DNA of 64,000 nucleotides from Rutidosis leptorrhynchoides (GCF_046630445.1 NC_092333.1:188025001-188089000); one strand, 5' to 3'. Shown: positions 21,343-32,913, counted from the stretch's first letter. Notes: a model not told the origin generated them from the letters alone. Made by a program: numbers and translations.

Positions 21343-22521
21343 GCCAAAGGAATAGTAACACATCAGAAATTTATTTTCGCTGTCAGTGATCACATTAGTT
21401 ACGCTTCTCGGGTTGTGGATCCTAATGTTATGTAGGTAAATGGGAAGCATTCTGAATGAGCCATCACTACTGCCACGAAGCATTTGTAATGTATGACACT
21501 TGAACCTCCATGCTTGATTGTAAGATATGCTCACACCAAACCGGTTGCCTATATCCTCACGTATATCTTTTGGTTTATATTCTCGATTTCCAGACTTGAA
21601 TGAATTCATAAGAATACTACCCAACACCCTTTTGCTTGCATGTTTATTGTTTCCCATAATTTGTGTGCGTGAGCATGTGTGTACGTCATGCAATTTTTTT
21701 TACCATAAAGTTCTCAGTGTGCTTTATCTTGTAAGCACTGCATTTCCAATCACAGTTTTTCAACACACATTTAGCTGTGTATCTAGATTTGTTTGACTTT
21801 ACCGGCTTGATTTGGAAGTTTTCTGCAAGGCATTTTCTAAATAGATTGTTTATATATTCTTCCTTATTTAAAAACGTCTGACGAACTTTAATTAAATCAG
21901 ATACCTTATACGTGGTGGTATTTGGGTCGTAAATTCGTGCTCTTGCTCTTACTGACTCAAAAGAGGTAGCATATTCCAGAATAAATCTTGCTTTTCTTCT
22001 TCATCTTCATCTTCACCGTCTCCGTCTTTTGCTCCATCTGAATCACTAGATACGATAGCATATTCAAACGGGTGGTCTGCTTTTTTTAAATTCACATACG
22101 TTCTCAACACCATGGTTAAACAAATCAAAATCTTCCGTGTTTGGAGGTGGTATTTCAGGTTGTTCATGTTCTAAATTGTTATTATGGAGGTTTGGTTCAG
22201 GCTGGTGTGTTCTGGGTTTGGTTGGTGGTGGTGTGTTTCTTGGTTTCGTTGTGGGTGGTGTTTTTTTGGGTTTGGTTGTGGCTGGTGTGTTTTTGGGTTC
22301 AGTTGTGGCTGGTGTGTTTCTGTGTTTCATTGTGGCTGGTGCATTCGTACTCTCTTGACAATATAAATAACAATAGGGGCGTTTGCGATTGCGTATTGTA
22401 AAAACTCATTAAAGTCTTCATAATCATCCGTAATATCAAAAACATGATTATCTACCGCATATCTCATTAAAACAGGTGCATTGAGTGGCATCTCAAGCTT
22501 ATTAAAGAACATTTTTAACAA
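21343..22521 (-). pseudogene. MULE transposase, N-terminal exons (5' part)
   Basis: The exon ending at 21343 (donor GTAGTT) has HTCSRTQIMGNNKHASKRVL and FKSGNREYKPKDIREDIGNR, the typical N-terminal half of plant MULE transposases. Upstream, 21700-21960 retains the MuDR-type DNA-binding region with KSNKSRYTAKCVLKNCDWKC. Further upstream are an acidic stretch (about 21960-22030), a Pro/Thr repeat (22160-22330) and a short frame, 22327-22521, starting MLKMFFNKLEMPLNAPVLM. The intron after 21343 runs to 13177 and holds the Tat insertion; without it the intron would be about 270 bases. Frame changes occur between these blocks, so the gene is defective. Confidence 0.7.
22160..22330 (-). repeat. Coding tandem repeat, Thr/Pro/Lys-rich (about 30-bp unit)
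   Basis: The minus-strand frame repeats units like KNTPATTKPK (four to five copies, diverged). It lies in the N-terminal region of the MULE transposase. On the plus strand it appears as GGTTGTGGCTGGTGTGTTT-type repeats. Confidence 0.8.
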
Positions 22522-23164
22522 TATTCTTCGATTTATTGGTTTTTGAGGGCGTAATTGGGAGTTTTAACCGAATTCTAAAACAATCTAGGGGCAAAATATA
22601 TGGGTATGTTGTTAATATACTCAAAAGAACCACCATAACATAGATGAACAACAAATATATCATCATTACCATAATTCATGATAATTAAATTAGTCCAAAA
22701 ATGCTTAAAAGTGTACCTTTACGCCCCTGTAATCTCTGAATTTAATTTAAAATGAACTGATATGAGAGTGTTAATATTAAGTTCCAGGGACATTCTACGT
22801 ATCCCAACAAAATTTTATACGTAAACATCTAAAAAATCTGATAAATTCTTATCTAGAAAATTCAATCCTGATAGGATAAGACGCAAGGACGCAAGGCGCA
22901 AGGTCGCAAAAACGTTAATATTTTGTGTCTTGCATGGGCTTGGTCGCAAGGTTTCTTGAAAACGGCCCAAATTTTTATTTAATCAGCCCCTAAGCCCGTA
23001 GAACATGGACTACTAAGTGGCTCAGTGCTCATTACATCACTACGTGCGTATGTTAGCAAAATGTGTATATCATACACCATGGATAACTCCTCACTGTATC
23101 TCACTCGCACCTGTAACCCGCGAAACTTCATCTTCTTCATTCTTCTCATAAACATACAAAATTT
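22522..23164. other. Intergenic region between MULE and the Der GTPase gene
   Basis: AT-rich to 22880, then a CGCAAGG-rich block (22884-22970) that may mark the MULE end, then the presumed promoter and 5' leader of the GTPase gene. No clear TATA box was seen upstream of 23165. Confidence 0.5.
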
Positions 23165-26100
23165 ATGCTATCATCTTCAATGTCATCCATAGAAGCATCT
23201 ACACGTTTCTTTCTATCTAATTTCCTCTCCCTTAGTTCTCCAATTTCCAGATTCAATTCATGTTCTTCGCTTTTTATTCCAAACGCATCTTCAAATACAT
23301 CGTTATCTCTATCATCTGTATATATTCAAAAAATACATCGATTGAGCACAAGTCGACCGTGTATTCAGTCTGAATCGGAGTTTGAAGCACTAGAAGAAGA
23401 TGAACTAGCTGAACTTGAAGATGACGTGGAGCCTGATTATGATGACGTCAGCGATGAAAATTTGGATGTAGATGAGCTTGAATTGGAAGCGGAAAACGTC
23501 GTTCGTGAATACTCGATTTCTTTAACGAAGGAATTAAAAATCGGTGCGTGTTTTACTTGTGTTTCTAGTGTTTAAGCATATATTTGAGCCTACACTGATT
23601 TTAGGTGCTGCTAATAGTAACTTTATAGGAAGAAAAAAATGCATGTTCATTTGTTGGTGAGATTGTGATAATCTGACTGCATATTTTAGAACTGGTATTA
23701 TAGTGTTGTAATGAGTTTTCTAGCTCAATATCGGTTGAAGAATGTATTGGCATTTTCTTATGTTGTAGAAGAAGATCCGATTAGTGAAAACGGAAGTCGT
23801 GGACGAAAGAAGGTGCGAGAAAGTATCAAACCTGTAAATGTTAGTAAGCATATTCATACATATATTTTTCCGGTTGTTGAAATGCGTAATTCAATCTATA
23901 TTTCTGTGTGTTAAAGTCTTTATAGGTAGGAAATATCTAGTGCAATTGTTGATTGGGGAATGATGTTGTTTTTGTAGCTCATTGGTTTTATTCAAGAGAT
24001 TCACTTAGTAGTATTGACTAGTGAGTCTAATCTTTAATTGGTAAAATACTTCAAACTATGAATGTGGGTAGCATTCAGTTGTTGATTGTATGCAATATTC
24101 ACTTGGTAGGTTGTAAACTTGTAATACGTCTTGAAAACATTTTGAGATGAATTGATGAAGTATTGGGCACAAATGAAGTATTAGTGAGTCTAATCTTTAA
24201 CAACAACAACAAAACCCAACACCACATAAGTGGTGTATGGGGGAGGTGAGATGTAGACAATCCTTCCCCTATCCGAGAATAAAGACAAGTCATTTCTCCG
24301 CCCAGAGTGAAAACACTCTCAAAAGTAGAGAAAGTCATCCCTCTCTCTATTCGACGGATAGAGAGATTGCTTCCGAGTGGACCTCCGACCAATAAGTAGG
24401 ATTTTTTTTTTTTTAAATAAAATAAAATTTAGACGCCATGAAAATGGTAAAATCAAATTTCCATGGGTTTTAATTCCTGCTTGAAATTTACTTTAGTTCT
24501 TTTGTATAACAAAAGAACTATTAAATTGTGATTGTAACTATCAAAACTGTTTTCAATTATGTATAGAAGTTGGTCATATCTTGTTGGAGTTGAGGCTTAT
24601 AAATTTTAACAATTTGAACTTGTCTCTAATCATAGAGATAAACGGTTATTATGAAAATTTTGTAGTTGCCTGATATTAACTTAATTGATTTTCAACTTAT
24701 GCAGATACCTGATCACCTTCTTCCTAAGGTTTCAATTGTTGGAAGACCGAATGTTGGTAAATCGGCATTATTTAATCGCCTTGTTGGGGTATAATTTTAT
24801 CATTATCTGTCCCACTGTTATGTTTTTCTAAATAGAATTATGTCTTATTAACATAGGGAACATCCGAGGTTGTAAAAGTCGCTAGTAAGGGACTAGTCGG
24901 TTGGGACCCTGTATGGAATAATTGGCCAATTTGAATCTGTATACATTTTACGGGACTTTGACCGAATAAATTAGTAGTCGTGGGCTGGTTGGACTACTTC
25001 TAAATCTCAACTAGTCAGTCTAGTCGGCAGACTTACAACCATGGGAACATCTAAGTCGTCTAATTCAAGTAACATTTATAGCAATAACCATTGTTGTAAA
25101 AAACCCCGATTACTACCCTATTAACCATCGATCACTCCTTTTTAAGAACAGACCGATCCAATTTTCCAAAAAATTGTTTAATTAATCGGTCAACGCCGGT
25201 TAATGGGTCAAAAACGGATTCGTTGGTCAAAGTCGGTCAAAGTCAAAATTGATCAACATTATATTATGAATTTAAGATAGAATTTCAAAGTTTTTGAACA
25301 AATGAATGATTAATTTATGATTTTAGACAATTATGTTAAAGTTTATGTTTATGGTTACGGTTTTCTTCTATAATTACACATATAATTTTGAAAATTTATT
25401 ATTTAAATGTATGAAAAATAAAATCCGATTGATCCCCGAATTTCTGATTACTCCTTCCAAAGTTTCTACCGATTAATTCTGAGTAGCGAATTGCGCAACC
25501 TTGGCAACAACAAGAATAATTTATTATGGAGATTATAACTTCTGATATTGTTTTAATTATATCTGTTGCAGGGTAACAAAGCTATTGTAGTTGATGAACC
25601 TGGGGTTACTCGGGATCGCTTGTATGGTAGATCCTTTTGGGGAAACCATGAATTTATGGTTATTGACACCGGAGGAGTTCTCACAGTTTCAAAGTCACAG
25701 ACAGAAGTTATGGAACAACAGTTATCTGTCTCAACCACCATTGGGATGGAAGGTATTCCTCTGGCTTCTAGAGAGGCTGCTGTTGCCCGAATGCCGTCAA
25801 TGATTGAGAGACAAGCTACTGTTGCAGTAGAAGAGTCATCAGTCGTTATATTTGTAGTTGATGGCCAGGTATCGTTTGTAAACCAACAACATATATTTAG
25901 TGTAATGTTTGCTTATCATGTTTAATTTGTGATACATGCTAAAAGTAGTGTAGATAGCATCATAGCGCTTGCTTTTGTCTTGTTGAAGTTCATAATAAAT
26001 ATCATTACCATTACCATTGTTTGAAAAGAGACAGATTTGGTGTATGTTTAGATTTGGTGTATGTTTGGCAAAACTAGCAGGTAGTTTGTAGCTGATAGAT

Positions 26101-29100
26101 GGTAGCTCGTATACGTTTACTTTTATATGTATTCAGGTGTTTGGCAGAGTACTGAAACTGTAAAAGTAAAGAGTAAAATGGCAATAAGCTAGGAGCTACC
26201 ATCTGAAACGCTAGTTCTATGAGCTTTTAGCTTATAGCTTTTTCCTCCGTCTAAAAGCTTTAAGCTCTTTTAACCAAACGAAAATTTTTAATAGATAGGA
26301 GCTTTTTCATAAAAGCTAGTAGCTAAAAACTTCAAAAAGCTCCTAACCAAACATAGCCGTAGAGATGTAGAGCTATTTATTTTTTGAATGCAGGTTTTGT
26401 AGTAATCTAAGATATGAAATTGCAGAAGTGCTATCAATTTATAAAATACAAATTACCTTCCTTATTACGTCAGTTAATTGCCCATTTCACTAGAATAATC
26501 TAATAAGATCTCAAGTACTGACTTAGAATGAAATCTTTACATCATAATTGTGGAAGTGCCATCAGTTTTACTTCATTGTGATAATTAATCTATGTTTTTG
26601 CTCAACATGCTATATGTTTCTACTTTGCAGCCTTTGATAGTTATTGCAATTTGTGTTTTTAAAAGTATGTCATAATTCTTGATTTCTTTCTGTTAACCTT
26701 CATTTTTTGTATCAATACTGCAAGCTTCTCTGGTTGCTTGTCCCTGTTGAATCCTTGTGTTGTGAGGGCCCTACATAACTAACTTTGAACAGGCCGGCTT
26801 GAATGCAGCTGATGTGGAAATAGGGGACTGGCTTCGAAGAAATTATTCACACAAAACTATCATACTGGCCGTTAATAAGTGTGAATCACCACGCAAAGGA
26901 GTAATGCAAGCATCAGAATTTTGGTCTCTTGGGTAAGCCAATTCCATTTCTAACTTCTGGTAGTTTGTCATTGATAAGGCTCAAAATCAAATAGTTTACT
27001 TTTAGATGCATTAGTTGATGAAGTCACATATCTAAAATTTGAAATTGACCGGCTACTTACCAAATTATATACCTAAGTTCATATGTGATTATATGAAATC
27101 CAATTTTCTTAGGTTTACGCCACTTCCTATATCTGCTGTTTCTGGAACTGGAACTGGAGAGCTTCTTGATCTTGTGTGCGCTGGTGTAGGAATAACCGAG
27201 GTACTCTCCTTCCATGTGCATTAATAAAGCACGGGTATATGTAATTACTGTTGCGTATTCTTAAAAAATTAGTGATATTTACATACAGGATGCAGATATT
27301 CAGAATAAAGAAGAAGACTACGTCCCTTCAATTGCGATTGTGGGACGTCCAAATGTCGGTAAAAGTAGTATTTTGAATGCATTGGTTGGAGAGGACCGAA
27401 CCATTGTTAGTCCAGTTAGTGGAACCACACGAGATGCCATTGATACTGAGTTTGAAGGACCAGATGGCCAGGTTTTTCTCTTACAATAAACAGAGTCTAT
27501 AAGCTAGTAATGTACTTTAGACGGATTTATATTTCGTTAATTGAACTTTGTTTTTTGACCATAGAAAAGCAACGTATTATAAAAATTGCTGATATATGGT
27601 AAGCAACATTCAAATTTTTTAATTTGTGATATCTCTGACCCAGTCACGTGTCAATTACGATGATGGAAAGCTGACATGTTGGTAACTTTGACCATGTTGA
27701 CAGTTCCTGATGTGGCATTCACTGATATATCCATGGTTGTAAAAGTCGGTCAAGTCAGGGACGAGACGGGGACGAGTCAGCGTTGACCAACATTGACTTT
27801 TAGTAATATATAAATAAATAAATTAAACATATATGTATTACACATAGATATATCAAACATAAAACATAAGATATATGCCACAAAATCTAAACTTAAAAAT
27901 TCAAATTTTTACCTAACTTTGACCGACTCAGACCCGACTCTGACTGACTTTACCGACTTTTACAGACTTTTTAGTGTTGACAGACGTTTAAGGCGTTTTT
28001 GGGCGACTCGGGACGGGATAGTCTACAAACCAACGCGTTGGCCAATGCATCGGCTGACTCGCCTGACTTTTACAATAATGGATATAATATATTCAAACTG
28101 ATTAACTTGAGAAAAATCCAAATAGATATTACTATATTAGACTAAAGCAAGTTACAATTTTATATATGTTCTAAATCAATATATATCTTGCAGAAATTTC
28201 GTCTCATTGATACTGCTGGTATTAGGAGAAGGGCGGCTGTGGCTTCATCAGGTAGCACCACAGAAGCTTTGTCTGTTAATAGAGCATTTCGTGCAGTTCG
28301 ACGTTCCGATGTCGTGGCTCTTGTAATCGAGGCTTTGGCCTGTATTACAGAGCAGGTATAATGTTTGTAAATTTCCTTATCTAGAAAGTTCTAGATCAAT
28401 CAAGGTTTGGATACTTTCTAAAGTTGGAAACATACAATAGAATCTTAGGTGAGTTGGATACTTTTTATAACCCAAGGAAGAATACATGACTTTATATTTT
28501 GGGTATAGGATTACAAGATTGCAGAAAGAATAGAAAGGGAAGGCAAAGGGTGTCTGATTGTTGTGAACAAATGGGACACGATACCAAATAAAAACCAACA
28601 GACAACATTGCATTACGAAGAAGATGTTAGGACGAAGCTTCGCATTCTCAACTGGGCACCTATTGTTTATTCAACTGCAATAGTTGGGAACAGCGTTGAT
28701 AAGTACGTTTCTATTCTTTATTATTTATATCTCCTTAAAAACTTACTATTTGTGTCATATTGATCAATACCACAGTTTTACTTTTGACCCCTTATGTATT
28801 TTATTTATTGAATTAAATTGTAATAAATAAATGAAATACTCCAGAATCATTGTTGCTGCAAGTGATGTTGAAAAAGAGAGATCTAGGAGACTTAGTACAG
28901 CCACATTGAATCAAGTGGTGCACGAGGCTTTAGCTTTTAAGTCGCCACCTAGGACAAGAGGTGGAAAAAGAGGACGCCTTTATTATTGCACTCAGGTAAT
29001 TATGTAATGCTATTGGTTTTGGCAATTATCTTATTACTGCAGCCATTTAACCTTTTTAATCACATTTTATTTTATGGTGGTGATCCGTGTACCTGATTAA

Positions 29101-30202
29101 ATGCCTTTTACAGGCAGCTATAAGGCCGCCTACTTTTGTTTTCTTTGTGAATGATTCAAAACTTTTCCCTGAAACGTACCGGCGTTATATGGAGAAACAA
29201 CTTAGATCTGATGCTGGATTTTTGGGCACCCCGATACGTCTTTTATGGCGCAGTCGGAAGAAATCGGAGAGGGATGCTGGTAAGCATTAACAGGCACCAT
29301 TTTCATTGTTATTATTCATTGCTTCTCACATTTAAGTTCAGTAGTATAAAACAAGTTAGTACTTTGCTTGCGAGTCTTGTTTTTTGCAAAGTAAATTGGT
29401 CCAAAAAATGCGATAATTGGCTGGGCACACTTCGATATATGAACATGAAAGTAGTTGTATTATTGGTTACATGACCACAAGGTTTTGCTGTAAAGTTTAT
29501 TGCTTGTCTAGCTATACCATAAGTTATAAAAGACACCAGATGAAGACGAGTCTGTTGAGACGAGGCTGAGAGTCGAGACGGACGTTGACCAACGTTGACT
29601 TGTATTACATATAAATACGTAAAACACAAAAAAAAAAAAAAAATTACATAAATATTTTAAAAATAAATGATTTATATAAGATGATGTGGTGTTAGTTTAA
29701 ATAATATATAGGTATTTATAATGTAATGTTTTCAATAATTATAGTGTATTCATATATTTATCTTTACGGGATACTATGTAAGTCAATTTTTTTCCCAGCT
29801 AATTTTCAAATGGGTATTGGACTTCTGTTTACACTAGAACAAGGCTAGACAGAAAGTCAACTTTTGACTGACATTGACCTGACTTGTGACTATGACTGAC
29901 TTATTAAACGTTTTTCTGGACGGGCTAGTCACCAAACTGCTGCAACCGCCGTTTGTAACCATGACTGATGCCCCCATCACATCAGAAACTGATGGTGTTT
30001 TGCATTTACTAAAAGCTATTTACCTTTCTGATTATGGTTACATTTGGCTATCAGAATACATGACTTTATATTTTGTCTTTCTTGTTACCATCCTCAAATA
30101 AAATGAATAATTTATTAATAATATACATATGATATATTAACGCATATCTATGTATGTGCAGGTCAAGATTCAACATCAAAACCAAAACCAAATCTCACGT
30201 AA
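23165..30202 (+). CDS. EMB2738: Chloroplast-type Der/EngA double GTPase, 12 exons
   Basis: Der/EngA proteins are GTPases with two G domains and a KH-like C-terminal domain that assist large ribosomal subunit assembly; plants have a nuclear gene with a transit peptide (Arabidopsis At3g12080, EMB2738). Exons by splice sites: 23165-23543, 23769-23833, 24705-24788, 25572-25868, 26793-26932, 27113-27200, 27289-27471, 28194-28355, 28509-28702, 28845-28995, 29114-29279, 30162-30202. They sum to 1950 bases, 649 residues, in one open frame. The Ser-rich first 50 residues look like a plastid transit peptide; an acidic stretch follows (about 75-115). Domain 1: GRPNVGKS 161-168, DTGG 208-211, NKCE 303-306. 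Domain 2: GRPNVGKS 370-377, DTAG 418-421, NKWD 486-489. Residues about 530-635 fit the KH-like domain. All key motifs are intact. The end of exon 2 is the least certain border. Plastid location is inferred. Confidence 0.93.
24199..24398 (-). repeat. SINE-like repeat in intron 2 of the GTPase gene
   Basis: On the minus strand it contains GAAGCAATCTCTCTATCC, CATCTCACCTCCCCCATAC and ends in (TTG)n, features of the widespread plant Au-type SINE. No intact pol III head is visible, so it is 5'-incomplete or a relative. The 19-mer TAGTGAGTCTAATCTTTAA occurs just left (24182-24200) and again at about 24019-24037. Confidence 0.55.
24865..25042. mobile_element. Mutator-type MITE, copy 1 (intron 3)
   Basis: Terminal inverted repeats of the type GGTTGTAAAAGTCGC (left) and GACTTACAACCATG (right), flanked by a perfect 9-bp direct repeat GGGAACATC (24856-24864 and 25043-25051). 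A 9-bp duplication is the mark of Mutator-like elements. No coding capacity. Confidence 0.75.
25089..25504. mobile_element. Mutator-type MITE, copy 2 (intron 3)
   Basis: Ends CATTGTTGTAAAAAACCCCG and GCGCAACCTTGG are roughly inverted, and subterminal parts (GATTACTACCCTATTAACC versus GGTAGAAACTTTGGAAGG inverted) also match. Flanks GCAATAAC and GCAACAAC are near-duplicates. Related to copies 1, 3 and 4 by the GTTGTAAAA end and by GGTCAAAGTCGGTCAAAGTC motifs. Confidence 0.5.
26058..26362. mobile_element. hAT-like MITE (intron 4)
   Basis: The segment starts ATGTTTGGCAAAACTAGC and ends GCTCCTAACCAAACAT, imperfect inverted ends, and is full of AGCTTTTAGCT/AAAGCTC motifs typical of a common non-autonomous hAT-type plant family. 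A 17-bp tandem duplication (AGATTTGGTGTATGTTT) lies at its left edge. Exact ends and target duplication are uncertain. Confidence 0.45.
27732..28080. mobile_element. Mutator-type MITE, copy 3 (intron 7)
   Basis: Ends CATGGTTGTAAAAGTCGG and GCCTGACTTTTACAATAATG are inverted repeats; the arms carry GACGAGACGGGGACGAGTC and TTGACCAACATTGAC and their inverted counterparts. Flanks TGATATATC and GATATAATA match only in part. Confidence 0.65.
29510..29965. mobile_element. Mutator-type MITE, copy 4, decayed (intron 11)
   Basis: Carries the same blocks as copy 3 (GAGTCGAGACGGACGTTGACC on the left, ACATTGACCTGACTTGTGAC and GACGGGCTAGTC on the right) around an AT-rich centre, but the ends are poorly conserved. 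Confidence 0.45.
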
Positions 30203-31030
30203 AAAGTTGGCAGTTGCAACATGATCCATCGATCTTGTAGTTTAGGTGGAGGTGTTTTAACTCACAGCAACTACTGCCATCAATTTTATGATTTATGTTA
30301 TACAGTAAGATTCATAATTTCTGTACGGTCTTAATTTAGTGCAAAGCTTCGAGCCTTCAGCTGTCATTTTATGAAACTATTGGGGCATTAAAACCGGCCT
30401 ACAGGGAGGGTAGTTGGGAGTTTTAATGGTGCATTTCAGACAATTGTGGGCACAAATTTTTTAATGCACCTACAAGGACTTACACACAACAGTTGCATTA
30501 CATTATTATGTAACTTATAATTGTACAGATTTGGTCGATATATGTAATATACTCCTTGTAGGCTTAACTTGAAGTCTTGAACTGTCTTTTATAGTAAGGT
30601 TACCGGACTGGACTTTGTGCTAAATCGCATAACCTAACCACCTTTGTTTGCATAATGAAATTGGTCAAGTATCCGTATTTGATCATATCTTAACTAACAT
30701 TAACGGCCGTGTACCACCATTTTTTGATTTCTACGTCACCGACATCAATACACACAGTGAAACACTTTCAATGCACATTTATGTGCCTTTTTGTGTACAC
30801 ATGAAAACCTTTAAACGTACTTGACAGCCTAACAGGTACCGGATCAGTGTTGATGACACCCACGTGAAACACACATGGTCTTTGTCAAGAAGCTTAATTA
30901 GTGTTTTATTTTGGTGGGTGTGTATTAAAGTTGTTGAGAGTCTGATCGGTTTCTTCATCAAGTTTTAGCATAAGCTGTATAGCCTCGTGAAATGAATTTT
31001 GGTTCGTTTTGGTCAAGGGTATTACAGATA
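30203..31030. other. 3' untranslated region of the GTPase gene and intergenic DNA
   Basis: The 3' UTR probably covers the first few hundred bases; no single poly(A) signal stands out. Nothing else coding is supported up to the LINE target duplication. Confidence 0.5.
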
Positions 31031-31043
31031 TTGGCCGGGTTAT

Positions 31044-31317
31044 TTTTTTTTTTGAAAAGCAGGATGAAATAAATAACAAAACAAGGAAAACAATACAAGG
31101 CATCGACCGCACAAAGGAAAGGCCGATCCACAATATCACGAACAACAAATGGGAAGTAGAGAAAGCAACCCACACGAGATTATAAAACTAAAAATACATA
31201 AGGGTTTACAAGCCAATTTAACCAATCGATATGTTTTCCTTTGATTCTACTCGAGATCCATTCGAACGATTTAACTTGTATTTCGTTTACAATTACCGAG
31301 GCACTCCAAGAGTCATT
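31044..31317 (-). mobile_element. 5'-truncated LINE copy with 13-bp target duplication
   Basis: TTGGCCGGGTTAT is repeated at 31031-31043 and 31318-31330. The insert starts with a T-run on the plus strand (the poly(A) tail) and then matches the 3' end of the LINE at 35408 onward (for example GAGATCCATTCGAA.GATTTAACTTG at about 31252 and 35611). About 270 bases remain, with only the last part of the second ORF and the 3' UTR. Confidence 0.88.
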
Positions 31318-31330
31318 TTGGCCGGGTTAT

Positions 31331-31910
31331 ACTTGTCAGAAGGCTATCATCTATAAATTGAATGGTACGAGGGACTTACTCAGGAAATGTTTTTCTATCC
31401 CGAAAAAACTAGAGGCATCATTAAAATGATCAAGACCACAAAAACTGACAACCCACAAAAAATAGAACCTTACAAAAACAACGAAAGAACGCCACAAAAA
31501 GACCCCACAAGCCTTGGACGTTGAAATTCCGCAACTCCGCTCCATTGATTTTTCTAGGCTTCGCTTTGTTTAAAAAAAAAAAAAACAAAAAAAAACAAAA
31601 AAAAAATGGGATGCACTCCCTCCTTCAACTTGTCATATCCAATAATCCAAATTGTCTCTCTCCTATCAATTTTGAACCGTAATAACTATATTCTGAAAGA
31701 ATTAGATTTCACTATCATCACCATTAAACTTATTGTTTTTACGAACAGATCAGTACTAACCTCATTTTGATCTCACACCTGAAATGTTGCATGTGATTAC
31801 ACGTTGGGTGTCAAGTAGCAGTGAATTTAGTATTGTTGTGTTTGCAAAAATGAGATGATTTTAAGGGTGGTGTAGTGATATCTGAATCTTTCAAATTAGA
31901 GGGTAAATGT
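31331..31910. other. Intergenic DNA with an A-rich tract
   Basis: Contains a poly(A)-like run (31570-31606) and otherwise unremarkable AT-rich DNA; no gene supported. Confidence 0.5.
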
Positions 31911-32217
31911 GCGGATCCAGAAATTTTTTTCACCGGGGGCGAATTTTTTTTTTTAAAACGTAGGGATTTTTTTTTTTTTTGCAAAATATAGATATTTTGG
32001 AGCAAAATATAGAGTTTTTTTAAGCAAAATTTGAAGGTTTTTGACCAAAATACGAAGGTTTTGGGGCAAAATATGAAGGGTTTGGGGCAAAAATTTTTTT
32101 CCACCAGGGGCAAAATCGAAAAACTGAAAAAATTTGCACTAAAATTTCGAAATCCACCGGGGGCGGTCCCCCCCCCCCCCCCCCCCCCCCTCCTCTCTCT
32201 TAATACACTGGATCCGC
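31911..32217. repeat. Repeat with 10-bp inverted ends and an internal tandem array
   Basis: GCGGATCCAG (31911-31920) and CTGGATCCGC (32208-32217) are exact inverted repeats. Between them lie five or six diverged tandem units of about 20 bases (type TTGGGGCAAAATATGAAGG, about 31980-32095) and a C-run of more than 20 bases (about 32168-32190). Plants have a common element with a 'GGATCCGCC' end and a 'GGGGGCG' motif, so this may be a non-autonomous family; no target duplication was found. Confidence 0.6.
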
Positions 32218-32640
32218 CAGTTAGGGTAATGGTGGATCAAAATTTATAAAGGTAAATATGTTATTTCGATTCCGCCCAAATATTTTATTTCGATTTGGTT
32301 TAGGTTTTCAACCTTGCAAAGTAACTTAAAATTCTCTAAAACATCCAAAATTAAGACAACACTAATATATAGCTTTATTTAGCATCTCCATATCCATGTC
32401 TTCATCATCATCAGATATAACCCTAAATTTCTATTGCTCTTCGTTTTTTTTACCCACATTCCTTCAACCCACTTTCCTTAGATCTGTTCCCTACCTTGCT
32501 TTGTGGTTGTCTTTGTATGAGCCTCTGGGATATTCGACGATGAACACCTTGGTTGGATTTTTCCTATCATGTGCTTTATATGCTCTAAACCGTGTATCGA
32601 CAAGGAAAATAGTGTTCTTCCTTTCTCAATAATGATCAAA
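32218..32640. other. Intergenic DNA with one unsupported small ORF
   Basis: An ORF at 32396-32632 (78 codons, starts MSSSSSDITLNF, hydrophobic middle) matches nothing I know. Nothing supports expression. Confidence 0.3.
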
Positions 32641-32657
32641 ACTTGGTTATTGATTAA

Positions 32658-32896
32658 TCACGCAGGCTTGCCAGAGTGGCCACTGAGTTACCAAATGAAG
32701 CACACCACCCGGGTACAACTCTTGGCTATGTAAATTGTTCAAAAAGGGAGTGTGACAAGAGGGTGCGCATAATACGCAATTCACCCGGTACCAAGTCTCG
32801 CACTCCGGCGGCTTGATTACCCGAGGTTTTACATTCTATGGAGGAGCCAATGTGCTCGTTCATACATATTAGGGTTTCCTCGTTTATCCAAAAAAA
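32658..32896 (+). mobile_element. SINE with imperfect 17-bp target duplication
   Basis: The insert starts with a tRNA-like head (GGCTTGCCAGAGTGGCCACT resembles an A box; GGTACCAAGTCTCGC is a weak B box) and ends in an A-run. Flanks ACTTGGTTATTGATTAA (32641-32657) and ACTTGATTATTGACTAA (32897-32913) match at 15 of 17 positions. Non-coding, mobilised by LINE machinery in other systems. Confidence 0.7.
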
Positions 32897-32913
32897 ACTT
32901 GATTATTGACTAA

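Larger units (their letters stand above)
11275..22980 (-). mobile_element. Mutator-like DNA transposon (MULE), split by a Tat retrotransposon
   Basis: The transposase reads on the minus strand from 22521 to about 11860 with the Tat element 13326-21213 inserted in one of its introns. Left and right outer limits are uncertain: I found no convincing long terminal inverted repeat, but both flanks (11426-11759 and about 22884-22970) contain CGCAAGG/CCTTGCG sequences, as does the split intron. The coding frames change several times, so the transposon is defective. Alternative: a domesticated MULE-derived gene that has decayed. Confidence 0.65.

Noticed and set aside
22884-22970. CGCAAGG-rich block as a MULE terminal inverted repeat
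   Set aside because: I could not align it convincingly over any length with the left flank, and no 9-bp target duplication was seen.
32396-32632. 78-codon ORF with a hydrophobic stretch
   Set aside because: No homology recognised, no promoter or intron signals that stand out, and position between repeats; noted only as unsupported.
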